Shown here piece by piece: positions 19,285 to 28,553 of a stretch of 64,000 nucleotides of DNA. The stretch lies in contig JADJNZ010000004.1 in NCBI GenBank assembly GCA_016714015.1, forward strand, positions 124,001-188,000, in the 5' to 3' direction. The notes beneath the pieces were generated by a model. The model was not told the DNA's origin. It searched no databases and saw only the letters and a program-made list of their open reading frames with translations. Position numbers and translations under genes: made by a program. Every line of letters begins with the position of its first letter. Within the stretch, counting starts at the first letter, position 1. Source of the stretch: Gemmatimonadota bacterium (GTDB taxonomy: Bacteria; Gemmatimonadota; Gemmatimonadetes; Gemmatimonadales; Gemmatimonadaceae).

Positions 19285-21006
19285 TCAGCGGGGGAGGGCG
19301 TACACGGCGACGCTCGGGGCGAGTGCGTCGAGACGCACCCACAGGGCGAGGCCGACGGCGGCGACGAGCAGTGCGCTCGCGGCCAGCAGCGTCGGGCGAC
19401 GTGGCCAGTCGGGCATCACCGGCGCGAGAAGCGCGAGCGCTGGGATGAGCAGCGGAGCGATCGCCGACGGCAGGTCGGCACCGACGCCGAGGAGCAGGAA
19501 GTGCGCGATCGAGCCGAGCCAGGCGAGCCCGATCGCGGCGATGCTCATCGCGACCACGCGTGGCGCGGTGGCGCCGGGTGCCGCGAATCCCTGGATGAAG
19601 AACGCCGCCGTCGCCGCGAGGAGGGGCCAGACGAAGATCGGGCCTCCGCCGGGCAGGAGCACCTGCGTCACCACACCGAGCACCAGCGTCAGCACGCCGG
19701 CGCCGACGGACCGGCTCGAATCGCTGCGCGCCCAGGTGGCGGTGGACGCGAGGAGCGTCGCGAGGACGAGGCAGGCCGCCTGCAGCTCGAGCCGCGGCAG
19801 CGCCGCGAGACGGTCGTAGTAGTTCAGCTCGGGGCTCGCGGCCGTGAGCGAGAGTTTGTTGACGAGGAAGAGTGCCAACCCCGCGACCACCGCGACAGCG
19901 AACCCGTCGAAGGCGACGCCCGCGGCCGACCGCGCGCTCCAGTCGAACTTGCGGTGATACGCCGCGAGCGCGAGCACGAGCGCGCACACCGCGAGGAGGA
20001 TCCACCCCGTCGCCGGCGCATACGAGAACATCGTGACGCCGAGGACGTCACTGAAGACGACCGCCGGTGCCTTGCCGGGGAGCGTGTCCACCGTGAGCAG
20101 GGCGCGCGTGAGGTCGAGCGCCTGCGCACCCATGTGCTGCAGGGTGCCGGGGTCGATCTCGTCGGGCGTGGCCAGCGGGGAGTGATAGAGCCGGGCGTCG
20201 CCGACGTTCGCGATGTTGAAGCCGATCGCGCCGCGCGCGAGCGCCGGGGTGAAATCGGTCGAGTTGGGGAGGCGTTCGTAGATGCTCACCGCGATCGAGT
20301 TCGCCGCCGGGTGCCGGACCACGTCCTGGTACAGCGCCATGAGCGCGCCGTTCTCGGTGTTGGTCTGGAACATCGAGGCGAGCCCGCCGCCGCCGCGCGA
20401 TTCGAGGTCGATCAGCACCCCGACGCGATCGGCCAGCGGATCGGCCGTGCTGTCCTTGGCGAAGAACGCGCGCGCGCCGGTGAGGCCGATCTCCTCGCCG
20501 TCGGTGAGGATGAGGATGAGGTCGCGCCGCTGTGTCTCGCGCGGGATCGCGCGGGCGATCTCGAGTGCGGCCGCGACCCCGAACGCATCGTCCGCCGCGC
20601 CGGGCGATCCCCAGACGGCATCGTGGTGCGCCATGAGCGCCACGGTCGGGCCCATGGAGTCGGCGCCCTGCCGCCACGCGATGAGGTTGGTGCCCGTCGC
20701 GACCGAGTCACCGCCCCACGACCTGAGGCGCGCGGCGGCGCGCGGCGGCATGGGATACGTGGTCTCGCGCCAGGTGAAGCCGAGCGCGGTGAGACGCGCC
20801 CCGAGATGCGCGCGTGCCACCGCGATCTCCGGCGTGCCGGTTGCGCGCGTCGCGCTCGCGATCGCGCGGATATCCGCCATCGCGCGCGTCGCCGAGAACT
20901 CGGTGGCCGGGGCGTCGGCCGGGAGTGGCGCCGGGGTCCGCACGGCGGCCCAGCCGAGCACGACGGCGCCGGCGAGGGTGAGGAGGAACGAGGTCGTGCG
21001 CGTCAT
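19285..21006 (-). CDS. M28 metallopeptidase with multi-pass membrane C-terminus (ERMP1/Fxna-like layout)
   Basis: 573 residues. After one N-terminal signal/anchor helix, the M28 zinc aminopeptidase domain spans about 45-315: VALMAHHDAVWGSPGAADDAFG supplies a zinc His and the bridging Asp, LILTDGEEIGLTGA the catalytic Glu and a zinc Glu, and DLESRGGGG and STDF follow. From about residue 335 the protein has some eight hydrophobic helices, for example WILLAVCALVLALAAY and GFAVAVVAGLALFLVNKL. Fusion of an M28 domain to a polytopic membrane part is known from ER metallopeptidases and some bacterial proteins. It lies 28 bp after the sortilin-like gene. The peptide substrate is unknown. Confidence 0.87.
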   Translation of the reverse strand: MTRTTSFLLTLAGAVVLGWAAVRTPAPLPADAPATEFSATRAMADIRAIASATRATGTPEIAVARAHLGARLTALGFTWRETTYPMPPRAAARLRSWGGDSVATGTNLIAWRQGADSMGPTVALMAHHDAVWGSPGAADDAFGVAAALEIARAIPRETQRRDLILILTDGEEIGLTGARAFFAKDSTADPLADRVGVLIDLESRGGGGLASMFQTNTENGALMALYQDVVRHPAANSIAVSIYERLPNSTDFTPALARGAIGFNIANVGDARLYHSPLATPDEIDPGTLQHMGAQALDLTRALLTVDTLPGKAPAVVFSDVLGVTMFSYAPATGWILLAVCALVLALAAYHRKFDWSARSAAGVAFDGFAVAVVAGLALFLVNKLSLTAASPELNYYDRLAALPRLELQAACLVLATLLASTATWARSDSSRSVGAGVLTLVLGVVTQVLLPGGGPIFVWPLLAATAAFFIQGFAAPGATAPRVVAMSIAAIGLAWLGSIAHFLLLGVGADLPSAIAPLLIPALALLAPVMPDWPRRPTLLAASALLVAAVGLALWVRLDALAPSVAVYALPR

Positions 21007-21034
21007 GCCGGGGGGTGCTCGCGAAGCGGGAGCC

Positions 21035-23716
21035 CTAACCTAACTCCTCGGGGCGTCGCTGTCCCTCGGTCAGCTGCGGATCGGGAGCGACGCGGAGCGG
21101 GCGCGTCGCACGCGCGTCGCCGGCCCGCACCTCCACGACAAAGGCACCCGGGCGCACATCCACGAGTCGGCCCGCGCGGTCCATCACCTGCATGTCCCAC
21201 TCGACGGTGGTGACGCCGGTGCCCAGCGACAGCGACCACTCGCGCACCACCTGCCCGGTCGAGTCGCGCACCGCGATCGTCGCCTCGCGCGGGCGATCGG
21301 ACGCGACCTGCATCCGCGCCACGCGCCGGCCACGCCGATCGCCCGGGACCGCATCCCACGGATACCAGTCCTGCACGACGTCACGCACGGGGAAGAGATG
21401 CAACGCGGTGCCGGACCACTCGGTGCGCGGCGTACGGATGGGTGCGAGGTCGAGCACCCACGCACCCCGTCCGTACGTCCCGATCACCAGTTCGCTCTCC
21501 CGCGATTGCACCGTCAGGTCCTGCACCGGCGTCGACGGAAGCGACGCGTTCAACGACTCCCACGATCCGCCGCGATCGCGCGAGACATAGACCCCGAGGT
21601 CGGTGCCGAGGTAGAGGAGGTCGGCGTTCATCGGGTCCTCCTTGATCACGTTCACCGCTTCCGCCGGGAGGTTGGCGGCGATCGAACGCCAGGTGCGACC
21701 GGTGTCGTTCGACGCGAAGACGTAAGGGCGCGTGTCGTCCTCGCGGAAGCCGGTGAAGCTCACGTAGATCGTCGCGGCGTCCCGGGCCGAGAGCGTCACG
21801 CGGCTCACCCATTTCTTCGGGAGGCCGGTGTCGATGCGCCGCCACTGCGCGCCATCATCGGTGGAGAGCCAGAGCCGCCCGCCCTCGGTGCCGCCGGCGA
21901 GCATCCCGGGGCGCAGCGGCGACTCGGTGAGCATCGTGAACCCGCCGGTCGTCACCGGCGTGCGGTCCGCGCCGGCCGGGTCACCGAGCTCCGGGCTCAC
22001 CGCGCGCCAGCTGCTCCCGCGATCGGTGGACTTGAGCACCCGGTCGCCACCCACGTAGAGCGTCCGCGGATCGTGCGGGGAGATGAAGAACGGGGTGTAC
22101 CAGCTGAAGCGCAGCGGCGCCGAGCCGCGCGGAAGGCGAGGCCGGATGTTCTGACTCGACGGACCGCCACTCAGGATCGAGCTGCCCGTGATGTCCATCC
22201 GCATCATCGCGCCGTTCTGGTGCTCGTAATAGATGAAGCGGTCGTCGGTCGGGTCCGGGAGCGTGACATAGCTGTCGCCGCCGGTCCATCGGTCGAGATA
22301 GACGCTCCGCCACGGATCGGGCACGGCATCATCGAGCGACGCGTCACTCGGGCCGAAGAGCGCCGCGTTGTCCTGTGTGCCGGCATAGATCCGGTACGGC
22401 GACCGATCGTCGGTCGCGACGAAGTACATCTGCGTGACCGGGATGTTGTTGAGGTGCAGCCAGCTCGCGCCCGCGTCATAGGAGAGGAAGAGGCCGCCGT
22501 CATTGCCGAGCAGCACGCGATCCGGATTGGCGGGATCGATCACCATCTCATGATGGTCCAGATGGAGCGCGCGCCCCTCGGTCTCGTGGAGGCGGAGGAT
22601 GCGGTCGCCGATGCGCCGCCAGGTCGCACCGCCGTCGTGCGACTCCATCGCGTGGTTGCCGAGGATGTAGAGATGCTGCGCGTCGCGCGGATCGACGCGG
22701 ATGTCGGTGAACTTCCATCCGTACGCGCCGAAGAGTTCGAAGAGGTCGCCCCGGTCGACGCGGCGCCACTGCTCGCCGTGGTCGTCCGAGCGGTACACCG
22801 ACCCGCCGACGAACGGACGGTCCTTCACCGAGCTCGGCGAGCGGTCGTCGAGATGGAGGTAGACGACGCCCGGCGCGCCGGCGGCGACCGCGATGCCGGC
22901 GCGGCCGAGCGGGCCGGTCGGCAACCCGTTCGACGCGCGTCGCCAATGGCGTCCAGCGTCGGTGGACTTGAAGAGGCCGCCGCTGCGTCCCTGCTCGATC
23001 TGCCACGCCCACGCGTACAGGATGCGCGGGTCCGACGGGTCCATCGCGAGGTCGACGACGCCGGTGGAGTCGTCAATGCGGAGCACCTGCTCCCAGTGCG
23101 CGCCGCCGTCCTCGGTGCGGAAGACGCCGCGCTCGCGGTTGGCCGACCACTGATGCCCCATCGCCGCGACGAACACGACGTCGGGGTCGCGCGGATCGAT
23201 GAGCACCTTGCCGATGTGATGCGTCTCGGCGAGGCCCATGGCGGTCCATGTCTCGCCGGCGTCGGTGGATTTGAAGACCCCGGTCCCGGGATACGCATAG
23301 CCCGCATAGCGCGGCTGCGCCTCGCCCGAGCCGACCCAGACGACGCGCGGGTCGCTCGGCGCGACCTCCACGTCGCCGATGGCAAAGGCGCTCTCGTGCT
23401 CGAAGATGGCGCGCCAGGTGAGGCCGTTGTTCACCGTCTTCCACAGATTGCCCGACCCGACCCCGACGTAGATCGTGCCCGTGTTGCCCGGCGGGATCGC
23501 GATGGCCTCCACGCGCGCGCCGATGCGCACGGGGCCGACGGGGCGCCAGGCGAGGCCGCGGAACGGCGAGGCGCGGTCGAGGGCTTGGTGCTCCGCCCAG
23601 GCGGTGGCGCGCTCGGCGGAGGTGGTCGGGGACTGCGCGCGCGCGGCGGACGCGGGGCTGAGCGCGACGAGCGCGCCGAAGGCGGCGAATGCGATGCGCG
23701 AATGGCGACCCCTCAT
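21035..23716 (-). CDS. Secreted sortilin/VPS10-like beta-propeller protein (BNR repeats)
   Basis: 893 residues, with a signal peptide ending ASAARAQ. Many Asp-box-like repeats are visible: SGNLWKTVNNGLTWRAI, GVFKSTDAGETWTAM, GVFRTEDGGAHW, SVYRSDDHGEQWRRV, LSYDAGASW, VLKSTDRGSSWRAV and VYVSRDRGGSWESL. They are spread over about 60-770 and imply one large or two propellers like the sortilin Vps10 domain. The C-terminal ~130 residues hold a beta-sandwich resembling the Ig-like domain after such propellers. Proteins of this family are common in secreted-peptidase-rich bacteria; no catalytic residues are evident, so binding or scaffold function is likely. Confidence 0.85.
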   Translation of the reverse strand: MRGRHSRIAFAAFGALVALSPASAARAQSPTTSAERATAWAEHQALDRASPFRGLAWRPVGPVRIGARVEAIAIPPGNTGTIYVGVGSGNLWKTVNNGLTWRAIFEHESAFAIGDVEVAPSDPRVVWVGSGEAQPRYAGYAYPGTGVFKSTDAGETWTAMGLAETHHIGKVLIDPRDPDVVFVAAMGHQWSANRERGVFRTEDGGAHWEQVLRIDDSTGVVDLAMDPSDPRILYAWAWQIEQGRSGGLFKSTDAGRHWRRASNGLPTGPLGRAGIAVAAGAPGVVYLHLDDRSPSSVKDRPFVGGSVYRSDDHGEQWRRVDRGDLFELFGAYGWKFTDIRVDPRDAQHLYILGNHAMESHDGGATWRRIGDRILRLHETEGRALHLDHHEMVIDPANPDRVLLGNDGGLFLSYDAGASWLHLNNIPVTQMYFVATDDRSPYRIYAGTQDNAALFGPSDASLDDAVPDPWRSVYLDRWTGGDSYVTLPDPTDDRFIYYEHQNGAMMRMDITGSSILSGGPSSQNIRPRLPRGSAPLRFSWYTPFFISPHDPRTLYVGGDRVLKSTDRGSSWRAVSPELGDPAGADRTPVTTGGFTMLTESPLRPGMLAGGTEGGRLWLSTDDGAQWRRIDTGLPKKWVSRVTLSARDAATIYVSFTGFREDDTRPYVFASNDTGRTWRSIAANLPAEAVNVIKEDPMNADLLYLGTDLGVYVSRDRGGSWESLNASLPSTPVQDLTVQSRESELVIGTYGRGAWVLDLAPIRTPRTEWSGTALHLFPVRDVVQDWYPWDAVPGDRRGRRVARMQVASDRPREATIAVRDSTGQVVREWSLSLGTGVTTVEWDMQVMDRAGRLVDVRPGAFVVEVRAGDARATRPLRVAPDPQLTEGQRRPEELG

Positions 23717-23732
23717 GTGCGATCCTCTCCCG

Positions 23733-24173
23733 TCATGCCAAGCAGGGTTCGAGCCAGCAGAGCAGTCCGATCGCGGCGAACGCCGCCAACGGCAGTCCGA
23801 TCAGCACCATCGCCGCCGTCCGCCCCGGGCTGAACGGACGGGCGACGGTCCGCGCCTCCGTGATCTCCGACGAGAGCACGAAGGGGATGCCGCGGGTCCG
23901 GCACGTCGTCATCCCGGACGCGCGGTGGAGCGAGTAGACCGTGCCGAACCGGATCGTGTCGCCCGCGACCGCGGTGACGACGCCTTCGAAGCGCGTCGCG
24001 CGGCAGCGCGCCGGGCCCTCCTCGCCGACGAGGTGCACCGCGAACGGCGCCGCCGACGTGATGCGGATCGCGCGGCGCGGCTCCGGGCCGGTGGGCGCGA
24101 GCGGAGCGCTCGCGCGGCAGGCCTGCAGGCCGAGCGCGAACGTGAGGACGAGGCAGGTCGGGAGCTTACGCAT
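23733..24173 (-). CDS. Lipoprotein of unknown function with C-terminal membrane helix (paralogue of 25634-26080)
   Basis: 146 residues. The signal LVLTFALGLQAC ends at a lipobox Cys (residue 19). The central region (ITSAAPFAVHLVG ... VVTAVAGDTIRFGTVYSLHRA) is predicted beta-rich, and the C-terminus has one hydrophobic helix, AAMVLIGLPLAAFAAIGLLC. The same arrangement and several identical blocks (SA.PFA, VAGDTI.F.TV, ending in a Cys-containing tail) occur in the protein at 25634-26080, so the two arose by duplication. It overlaps the SnoaL-like gene by 8 bases. I do not recognise the family. Confidence 0.68.
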   Translation of the reverse strand: MRKLPTCLVLTFALGLQACRASAPLAPTGPEPRRAIRITSAAPFAVHLVGEEGPARCRATRFEGVVTAVAGDTIRFGTVYSLHRASGMTTCRTRGIPFVLSSEITEARTVARPFSPGRTAAMVLIGLPLAAFAAIGLLCWLEPCLA

Positions 24174-24579
24174 CCGGTGGTCCCGTTCGAGGAGTGGAGG
24201 CGGCCAGCATCGCCGCCATGCGCTCGTGGATGAGGTGCACCGCCTTCAGCGGTCGCAGCATCACCTTGAAATCGGTGATGCGGTCGCTCGCGTCCCACCG
24301 GATGAGGTCCACGCCGTTCACGACGACGCCGTCGAGCTCCACCGTGAACTCGAGCGCGGCATCGTGCGCCCCCACGATCTCGCGCACGTAGCGGAAGCCC
24401 GGCTGGCCGAACACCTCGAAGGCCGCCGCGAGGTACATCGCCGTGACGCGCTTGCCGACCTGCGGCGTGTGCATCACTGGCGAGTGGAAGACCACGTCGT
24501 CGGCGAGGAGGACGTCGAGGGCGCGAGGGTCGCGCGCGGCGAGCGCGGCGTGCCAACGGACGAGGGCGGGCGGGGTCAT
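24166..24579 (-). CDS. SnoaL-like / NTF2-fold protein
   Basis: 137 residues from the ATG at 24579. The pattern LVRWHAALAARDPRALDVLLADDVVFHSPVMHTPQ, then VDLIRWDASDRITDFKVMLRPLKA, is that of SnoaL-like polyketide-cyclase-related proteins with an NTF2 cone fold. These act as small isomerases or as binding proteins; the catalytic acids of true SnoaL are not assured here. The start overlaps the upstream M28 peptidase stop by 4 bases (ATGA), and the TAA stop overlaps the next lipoprotein gene, so it is embedded in the operon. Confidence 0.8.
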   Translation of the reverse strand: MTPPALVRWHAALAARDPRALDVLLADDVVFHSPVMHTPQVGKRVTAMYLAAAFEVFGQPGFRYVREIVGAHDAALEFTVELDGVVVNGVDLIRWDASDRITDFKVMLRPLKAVHLIHERMAAMLAASTPRTGPPDA

Positions 24580-25592
24580 GGCGTCGCGGAACGGGGAAGG
24601 GCCACCGGTGCATCGCCCAGGGCCCGCACGAGGGATTCGGTGAAGACCACGACCCGAACCAGGCCGTCGTAGTCGACCTTCGCGGGTGTGTCGTCCTTGG
24701 TGTGATACGCCTCGTGCACGCCGGTGAACAGGTGCAGCGACGGCAGGCCGAGGCGCGCGAACTCGATGTGGTCGCTGCCCGTGCCACGAACGCCGAGATC
24801 CGCGGACGGATCGAGCCGCACCTCCGCTTCGCGTGCGGCGGCATCGAGCTGCGTGGACCAGGCCGGTGATGTCGCGGTACCGAACACCGTCAGCCGCTTG
24901 CCGCCGAGCCGCCCGACCATGTCGAGGTTGATCATCGCCACCATCGCGCGCACCGGCACCGGTGGATCGGTCAGGAACGCGGTCGATCCGAGCAGGCCGA
25001 GCTCCTCCGCGCCGAAGTGCACGAGCAGGATCGAACGGCGGACCGGCGCGGACGCGAGGCGCCGCGCGAGTTCGAGCAGGGCCGCGGTCCCGGAGGCATT
25101 GTCGTCCGCGCCGAGATGTGGCAGGCGCGCGGTCCGCGCATCCCGCGCGCCGATGCCGGTCGCGCCGAGATGATCGTGATGCGCGCCGAGCACGATCCAC
25201 TCCTGCGCCAGCACCTCGTCGGTCCCGGGGATCGCGGCGATCACGTTGGTCGCCAGCGCGGTGGAATCGAGGCCGGTATTCCGCAGTGTCCAACGGGGCA
25301 GCGCGAAGGTCTGCCGGTAGCTCCGGGTGCAACGCCCGCTGTCGTCGCAGGGCCCGCGGCCCGCGGGGTCGACCTGCATCGCCACGTACGCGCGCGCGAG
25401 ATACGCGATCGTGCTGTCCGCGCCCGCCGTGCCCGTCGCACGGCCGGCGAACTCGGCGCTCGCGAGCCGTCCCACATCGCGCACCAGCGCAGCGCGGGAG
25501 GAGTCGAGGGCCTCCCGCGGGGTGAGGACCTGCCCCTTGGCGACCGAGGGGAGGAGAACCGCGAGCAAGAGCCAACCGGAGGCCACGCGCAT
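24576..25592 (-). CDS. Secreted M28-family zinc aminopeptidase
   Basis: 338 residues from the ATG at 25592, at the start of a signal peptide ending AKGQ. Zinc-site motifs in order are VLGAHHDHLGATG (His), LGADDNASGTAALLELA (bridging Asp), VHFGAEELGLLGS (Glu-Glu: general base and ligand), INLDMVGRLGG (Asp), and HEAYHTKDDTP (His). This is a complete, probably active M28 peptidase acting outside the cytoplasm. A PA-type insert may lie at about 80-130. The adjacent SnoaL-like gene overlaps it by 4 bases; a second M28 enzyme is encoded 3.6 kb downstream in the same run. Confidence 0.92.
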   Translation of the reverse strand: MRVASGWLLLAVLLPSVAKGQVLTPREALDSSRAALVRDVGRLASAEFAGRATGTAGADSTIAYLARAYVAMQVDPAGRGPCDDSGRCTRSYRQTFALPRWTLRNTGLDSTALATNVIAAIPGTDEVLAQEWIVLGAHHDHLGATGIGARDARTARLPHLGADDNASGTAALLELARRLASAPVRRSILLVHFGAEELGLLGSTAFLTDPPVPVRAMVAMINLDMVGRLGGKRLTVFGTATSPAWSTQLDAAAREAEVRLDPSADLGVRGTGSDHIEFARLGLPSLHLFTGVHEAYHTKDDTPAKVDYDGLVRVVVFTESLVRALGDAPVALPRSATP

Positions 25593-25633
25593 GGCGGGAA
25601 GATACCGTGCGCCGCGGACGCCGGCGCCCCCGT

Positions 25634-26080
25634 TCACGTCATCTGGCACGTGCCACCGCAGGCGATCACGATCGCCGCGATGAGCGCGGCCGGGATCCCG
25701 AGCACCACGAGCGCGACCGAACGCAGTGCGCTGAACTTGCGGGCGTCCACCTGTGGCGCCTGCACCTCGGAGAGGACCACGAACCCGTCGCCCGGGCGCC
25801 GGCAACTTCCGACGCCCGGCGCGCGATCGTAGCCGAACACTGTGGCGAAATGGATGGTGTCCCCGGCGACGCGGCGGACCGATGCATCCACGCGCTCCAC
25901 CGGGCACGGCTCCTCGCCGGCCTTCAGGTCGGTGGTCCGCAGCGCGAACGGCGTCGCGGAACTCACGCGCCCCCGGCGCTGCGGCACGGGTTCCTCTGGG
26001 CCGAGCGGCGCGCTTCGGTAGCAGGCCTGTGCGCTCATCGCGAACGCGAGCAGCAGGCAGGTCGGGGTACGATGACTCAT
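25634..26080 (-). CDS. Lipoprotein of unknown function, paralogue of 23733-24173
   Basis: 148 residues from the ATG at 26080, preceded by GGAGG about 12 bases upstream. The signal LLLAFAMSAQAC gives a lipobox Cys at about residue 18. It shares with 23733-24173 the blocks SSATPFA, RVAGDTIHFATVFGYDRA and VVLSE, and a C-terminal helix SVALVVLGIPAALIAAIVIACG. The pair bracket the secreted M28 and SnoaL-like genes. The gap to the M28 gene is 41 bp. Function unknown. Confidence 0.68.
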   Translation of the reverse strand: MSHRTPTCLLLAFAMSAQACYRSAPLGPEEPVPQRRGRVSSATPFALRTTDLKAGEEPCPVERVDASVRRVAGDTIHFATVFGYDRAPGVGSCRRPGDGFVVLSEVQAPQVDARKFSALRSVALVVLGIPAALIAAIVIACGGTCQMT

Positions 26081-26280
26081 CGTGCGCCTCCGGAGGCCAG
26101 GTCGTCGGCGCGCAGGAAGTCGAGGACGGTGCTGGTCATGGGGCGATCCGGGTTCGGGGTGCCTGTCAGTGGAGAAGATGCGAAGGGTTCGCGCGCTCCG
26201 CATCCCGACCGGCCCCGGACGGGGAAACGATCCCCGGCCGCCCGCGTACGGACAGCATCCCTTCGCCACCAAGAGTCCCG

Positions 26281-26832
26281 TTGACCGCCGACGCATTCCC
26301 TCGCATCCGCCTCGCCCTCACGGGGGTCGTCACGCTCGCGTACTGGGCGCTCCTCGCGTGGCAGTACGCCCACGACGGCGTCCCACGACACCACCTCCTG
26401 GCGCGCGCCGACCTGCCCTCCTTCACCAACTGGTGGGGGGCGGTCACCGTCCCGGCGCTCGTCTGGTTCCTCACCGGTCGCGTGCAGCTACGGCTCGCGG
26501 CCGCGCGTTCCGCCGGCGGTGCGGACGACATCCTCCGCTCCGCGGGGTTCGCGTTCGCCGGCGCCGCGCTCTATGGCGCAGCGCTCGCCGGTGCGTTCCT
26601 GCTCGGACGCGAGGAGGTGTCGGGCGTCCTCTTCCAGGCGATCCCGCTGCTGGGCCTGCTGCTCCCGATCTACCGCGCCGAGTACGTGCTCGGCTTCGCC
26701 CTCGGGCTCACCTACGCGTTCGGGCCGGTGCTGCCGGTCATCATCGCGTCGGTCCTCGCGCTGGTCTCGCTCGTGCTCCACCTCACGGTGCGTCGCGCGC
26801 TCACATGGGCCGTGGCGCGCGCGCGTCGCTGA
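26281..26832 (+). CDS. Polytopic membrane protein of unknown function
   Basis: About 183 residues if translation begins at the TTG at 26281; the frame is open far upstream but the preceding codons look non-coding and no ATG or GTG is well placed, so the start is uncertain. Five or six hydrophobic segments are visible, including LALTGVVTLAYWALLAWQYA, WWGAVTVPALVWFLT, AGAALYGAALAGAFLLG, LFQAIPLLGLLLPIYRA and VLPVIIASVLALVSLVLHLTV, with a basic tail. It converges on the gamma-glutamyltransferase gene with a 3-base gap. No family recognised. Confidence 0.62.
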   Translation: MTADAFPRIRLALTGVVTLAYWALLAWQYAHDGVPRHHLLARADLPSFTNWWGAVTVPALVWFLTGRVQLRLAAARSAGGADDILRSAGFAFAGAALYGAALAGAFLLGREEVSGVLFQAIPLLGLLLPIYRAEYVLGFALGLTYAFGPVLPVIIASVLALVSLVLHLTVRRALTWAVARARR

Positions 26833-26835
26833 GGC

Positions 26836-28521
26836 TCAGTACCCGACCGCCATCCCGTCCTTCCGCGGATCGCTCCCCGCCGCATAGCCGCGCGGCAGCC
26901 GGATGATCGCCTGCGCCCCGCCGAACGCCACCGGCGGCGCGTCGATCATCACGTGCCCCATCGCCGTGAGCGCCGCGCGCACCGCATCGCCGATCGGCGC
27001 CTCGAGCGCGACCCGCATCCCGTCGTAGTGCCGGAACCGCGCCGCATCGATCGACTGCTGCACATCCATCCCGAACACCAGGTGGTTCAGCAGGAACTGC
27101 ACATGCCCCTGCGCCTGCACGCCGCCACCCATCAGCCCGAAGCTCATGTACGCCTGCTCGCGCCCGTTCACCACCTGCGTGACGAAGGCAGGGATGAGCG
27201 TGTGGAAGGGCCGCTTCCCAGGCGCGACGGTGTTCGGCCGATCCGGCGTCAGGGTGAATCCGGCGCCGCGATTGTGCAGCGCGAATCCGGTCCCCGGCAC
27301 CACCACGCCCGACCCGAAGTAGTCGTAGATCGAGTTGATGAACGACACCATGTTCCCCTCGGCGTCGGCCACCGTCAGGTAGATCGTCTCGCTCTGCGTG
27401 CGCAGCGGGCCCGGATCGACGCGCGACTGCGCGCGGACCGGGTCGAGGTGGCTCCGCCGCTCCGCGATGAACTCGTCGCTCAGCATCCGCGACGCCGGCA
27501 TGTCGAGATGGTCCGCGTCGCCGACGAACCGGTCGAGGTCGGCGTACGCGAGCTTCTTCGCCTCGATGAGGTGATGCAGGTACGCCGGCGAGTTGTGCCC
27601 CATCGCCTTGAGGTCGTACGGCTCGAGGATGCGCAGCATCTCGAGCGCGGCGATCCCCTGGTTGCTCGGCGGCAGCTCCCAGACGCGGTAGCCGCGGTAG
27701 TCCGCCGACATGGGCGTCACCCAGTTCGGCGCGTTCCGCGCCAGGTCGTCGAGCGTGAGGAAGCCGCCGAGCGCGTCGAGGCGCTGGACGATGCGCCGGC
27801 CGAGCGCGCCACCATAGAAGACGCCGATGCCGCTGTCGGCGATGGTCTGCAGCGTGCGGGCGTAGTCGGGATTGCGGAACCACTCGCCGGCCTTCGGTGC
27901 GTGCCCTCCGGGGAGGAAGGTCGCCGCTGCCGCCGAGTCGCGCTGGAGGAAGGACGTCTCGGCCGCCCACTGCGCGGCGATGATCGGCGTCACGGGGAAG
28001 CCGTCGCGTGCATACCCGATCGCCGGTGCGAGCACCTGGCGCAGCGCGCGCGTCCCGTGCGTGCGCAGCAGCATCTCCCATCCCGCCAGCGCCCCCGGGA
28101 CCGTGACCGACATCGCGCCCTGCTGCGATCCCGGGCGGAACCCGCGCGCGAGCAGGGTCTCGCGCGTCATCTTCGCGCCGGCGCGACCGCTCGCGTTGAG
28201 CGCGACCAGCCGCTGCTCCTTCGCCAGCCAGACGATCGCGAACATGTCCCCGCCGATGCCGGTCATGTGCGGCTCGGTCACGGTGAGCACCGCCGCCGCG
28301 GCGACGGCCGCGTCGATCGCGTTGCCCCCCTCGCGCAGCACCTGGAGCCCCGCCGCCGATGCGAGCGGCTGGCTCGTCGCGACCATGCCGCTCGGCGCAT
28401 AGACCGTCGAACGGCCGGCGAGCGTCGTGGGGCGCGGCGCCTGCGCGCCGGCAGGCGCGGGGCAGAGCAGGGAGCAGGCCGCGAGCGCCGCGACCGCGGC
28501 ACCGGTGACGGAACGGGTCAT
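26836..28521 (-). CDS. ggt: Gamma-glutamyltransferase/glutathione hydrolase
   Basis: 561 residues from the ATG at 28521, with a signal peptide ending APAGAQ. The precursor is expected to cut itself just before a catalytic threonine. Alignment of QSETIYLTVADAEGN with E. coli GGT places that residue at Thr379. Other family marks are GMVATSQPLASAAGLQVLREGGNAIDAA, GIGGDMFAIVW, the SINGSY-like segment VSFINSIYDYFGSGVVVPGTG, and SFGLMGG near the end. It removes or transfers gamma-glutamyl groups, e.g. from glutathione, in the periplasm. The gene appears monocistronic. Confidence 0.94.
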   Translation of the reverse strand: MTRSVTGAAVAALAACSLLCPAPAGAQAPRPTTLAGRSTVYAPSGMVATSQPLASAAGLQVLREGGNAIDAAVAAAAVLTVTEPHMTGIGGDMFAIVWLAKEQRLVALNASGRAGAKMTRETLLARGFRPGSQQGAMSVTVPGALAGWEMLLRTHGTRALRQVLAPAIGYARDGFPVTPIIAAQWAAETSFLQRDSAAAATFLPGGHAPKAGEWFRNPDYARTLQTIADSGIGVFYGGALGRRIVQRLDALGGFLTLDDLARNAPNWVTPMSADYRGYRVWELPPSNQGIAALEMLRILEPYDLKAMGHNSPAYLHHLIEAKKLAYADLDRFVGDADHLDMPASRMLSDEFIAERRSHLDPVRAQSRVDPGPLRTQSETIYLTVADAEGNMVSFINSIYDYFGSGVVVPGTGFALHNRGAGFTLTPDRPNTVAPGKRPFHTLIPAFVTQVVNGREQAYMSFGLMGGGVQAQGHVQFLLNHLVFGMDVQQSIDAARFRHYDGMRVALEAPIGDAVRAALTAMGHVMIDAPPVAFGGAQAIIRLPRGYAAGSDPRKDGMAVGY

Positions 28522-28553
28522 GCGCACTCCGATGTGGGGGAGGAGCGAACGGC

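Noticed and set aside
26077..26139. 20-codon peptide whose stop overlaps the lipoprotein start at 26080
   Set aside because: The ATGA overlap is suggestive of a leader peptide, but there is no Shine-Dalgarno sequence or codon pattern to support it, and short ORFs of this kind are frequent at this G+C.
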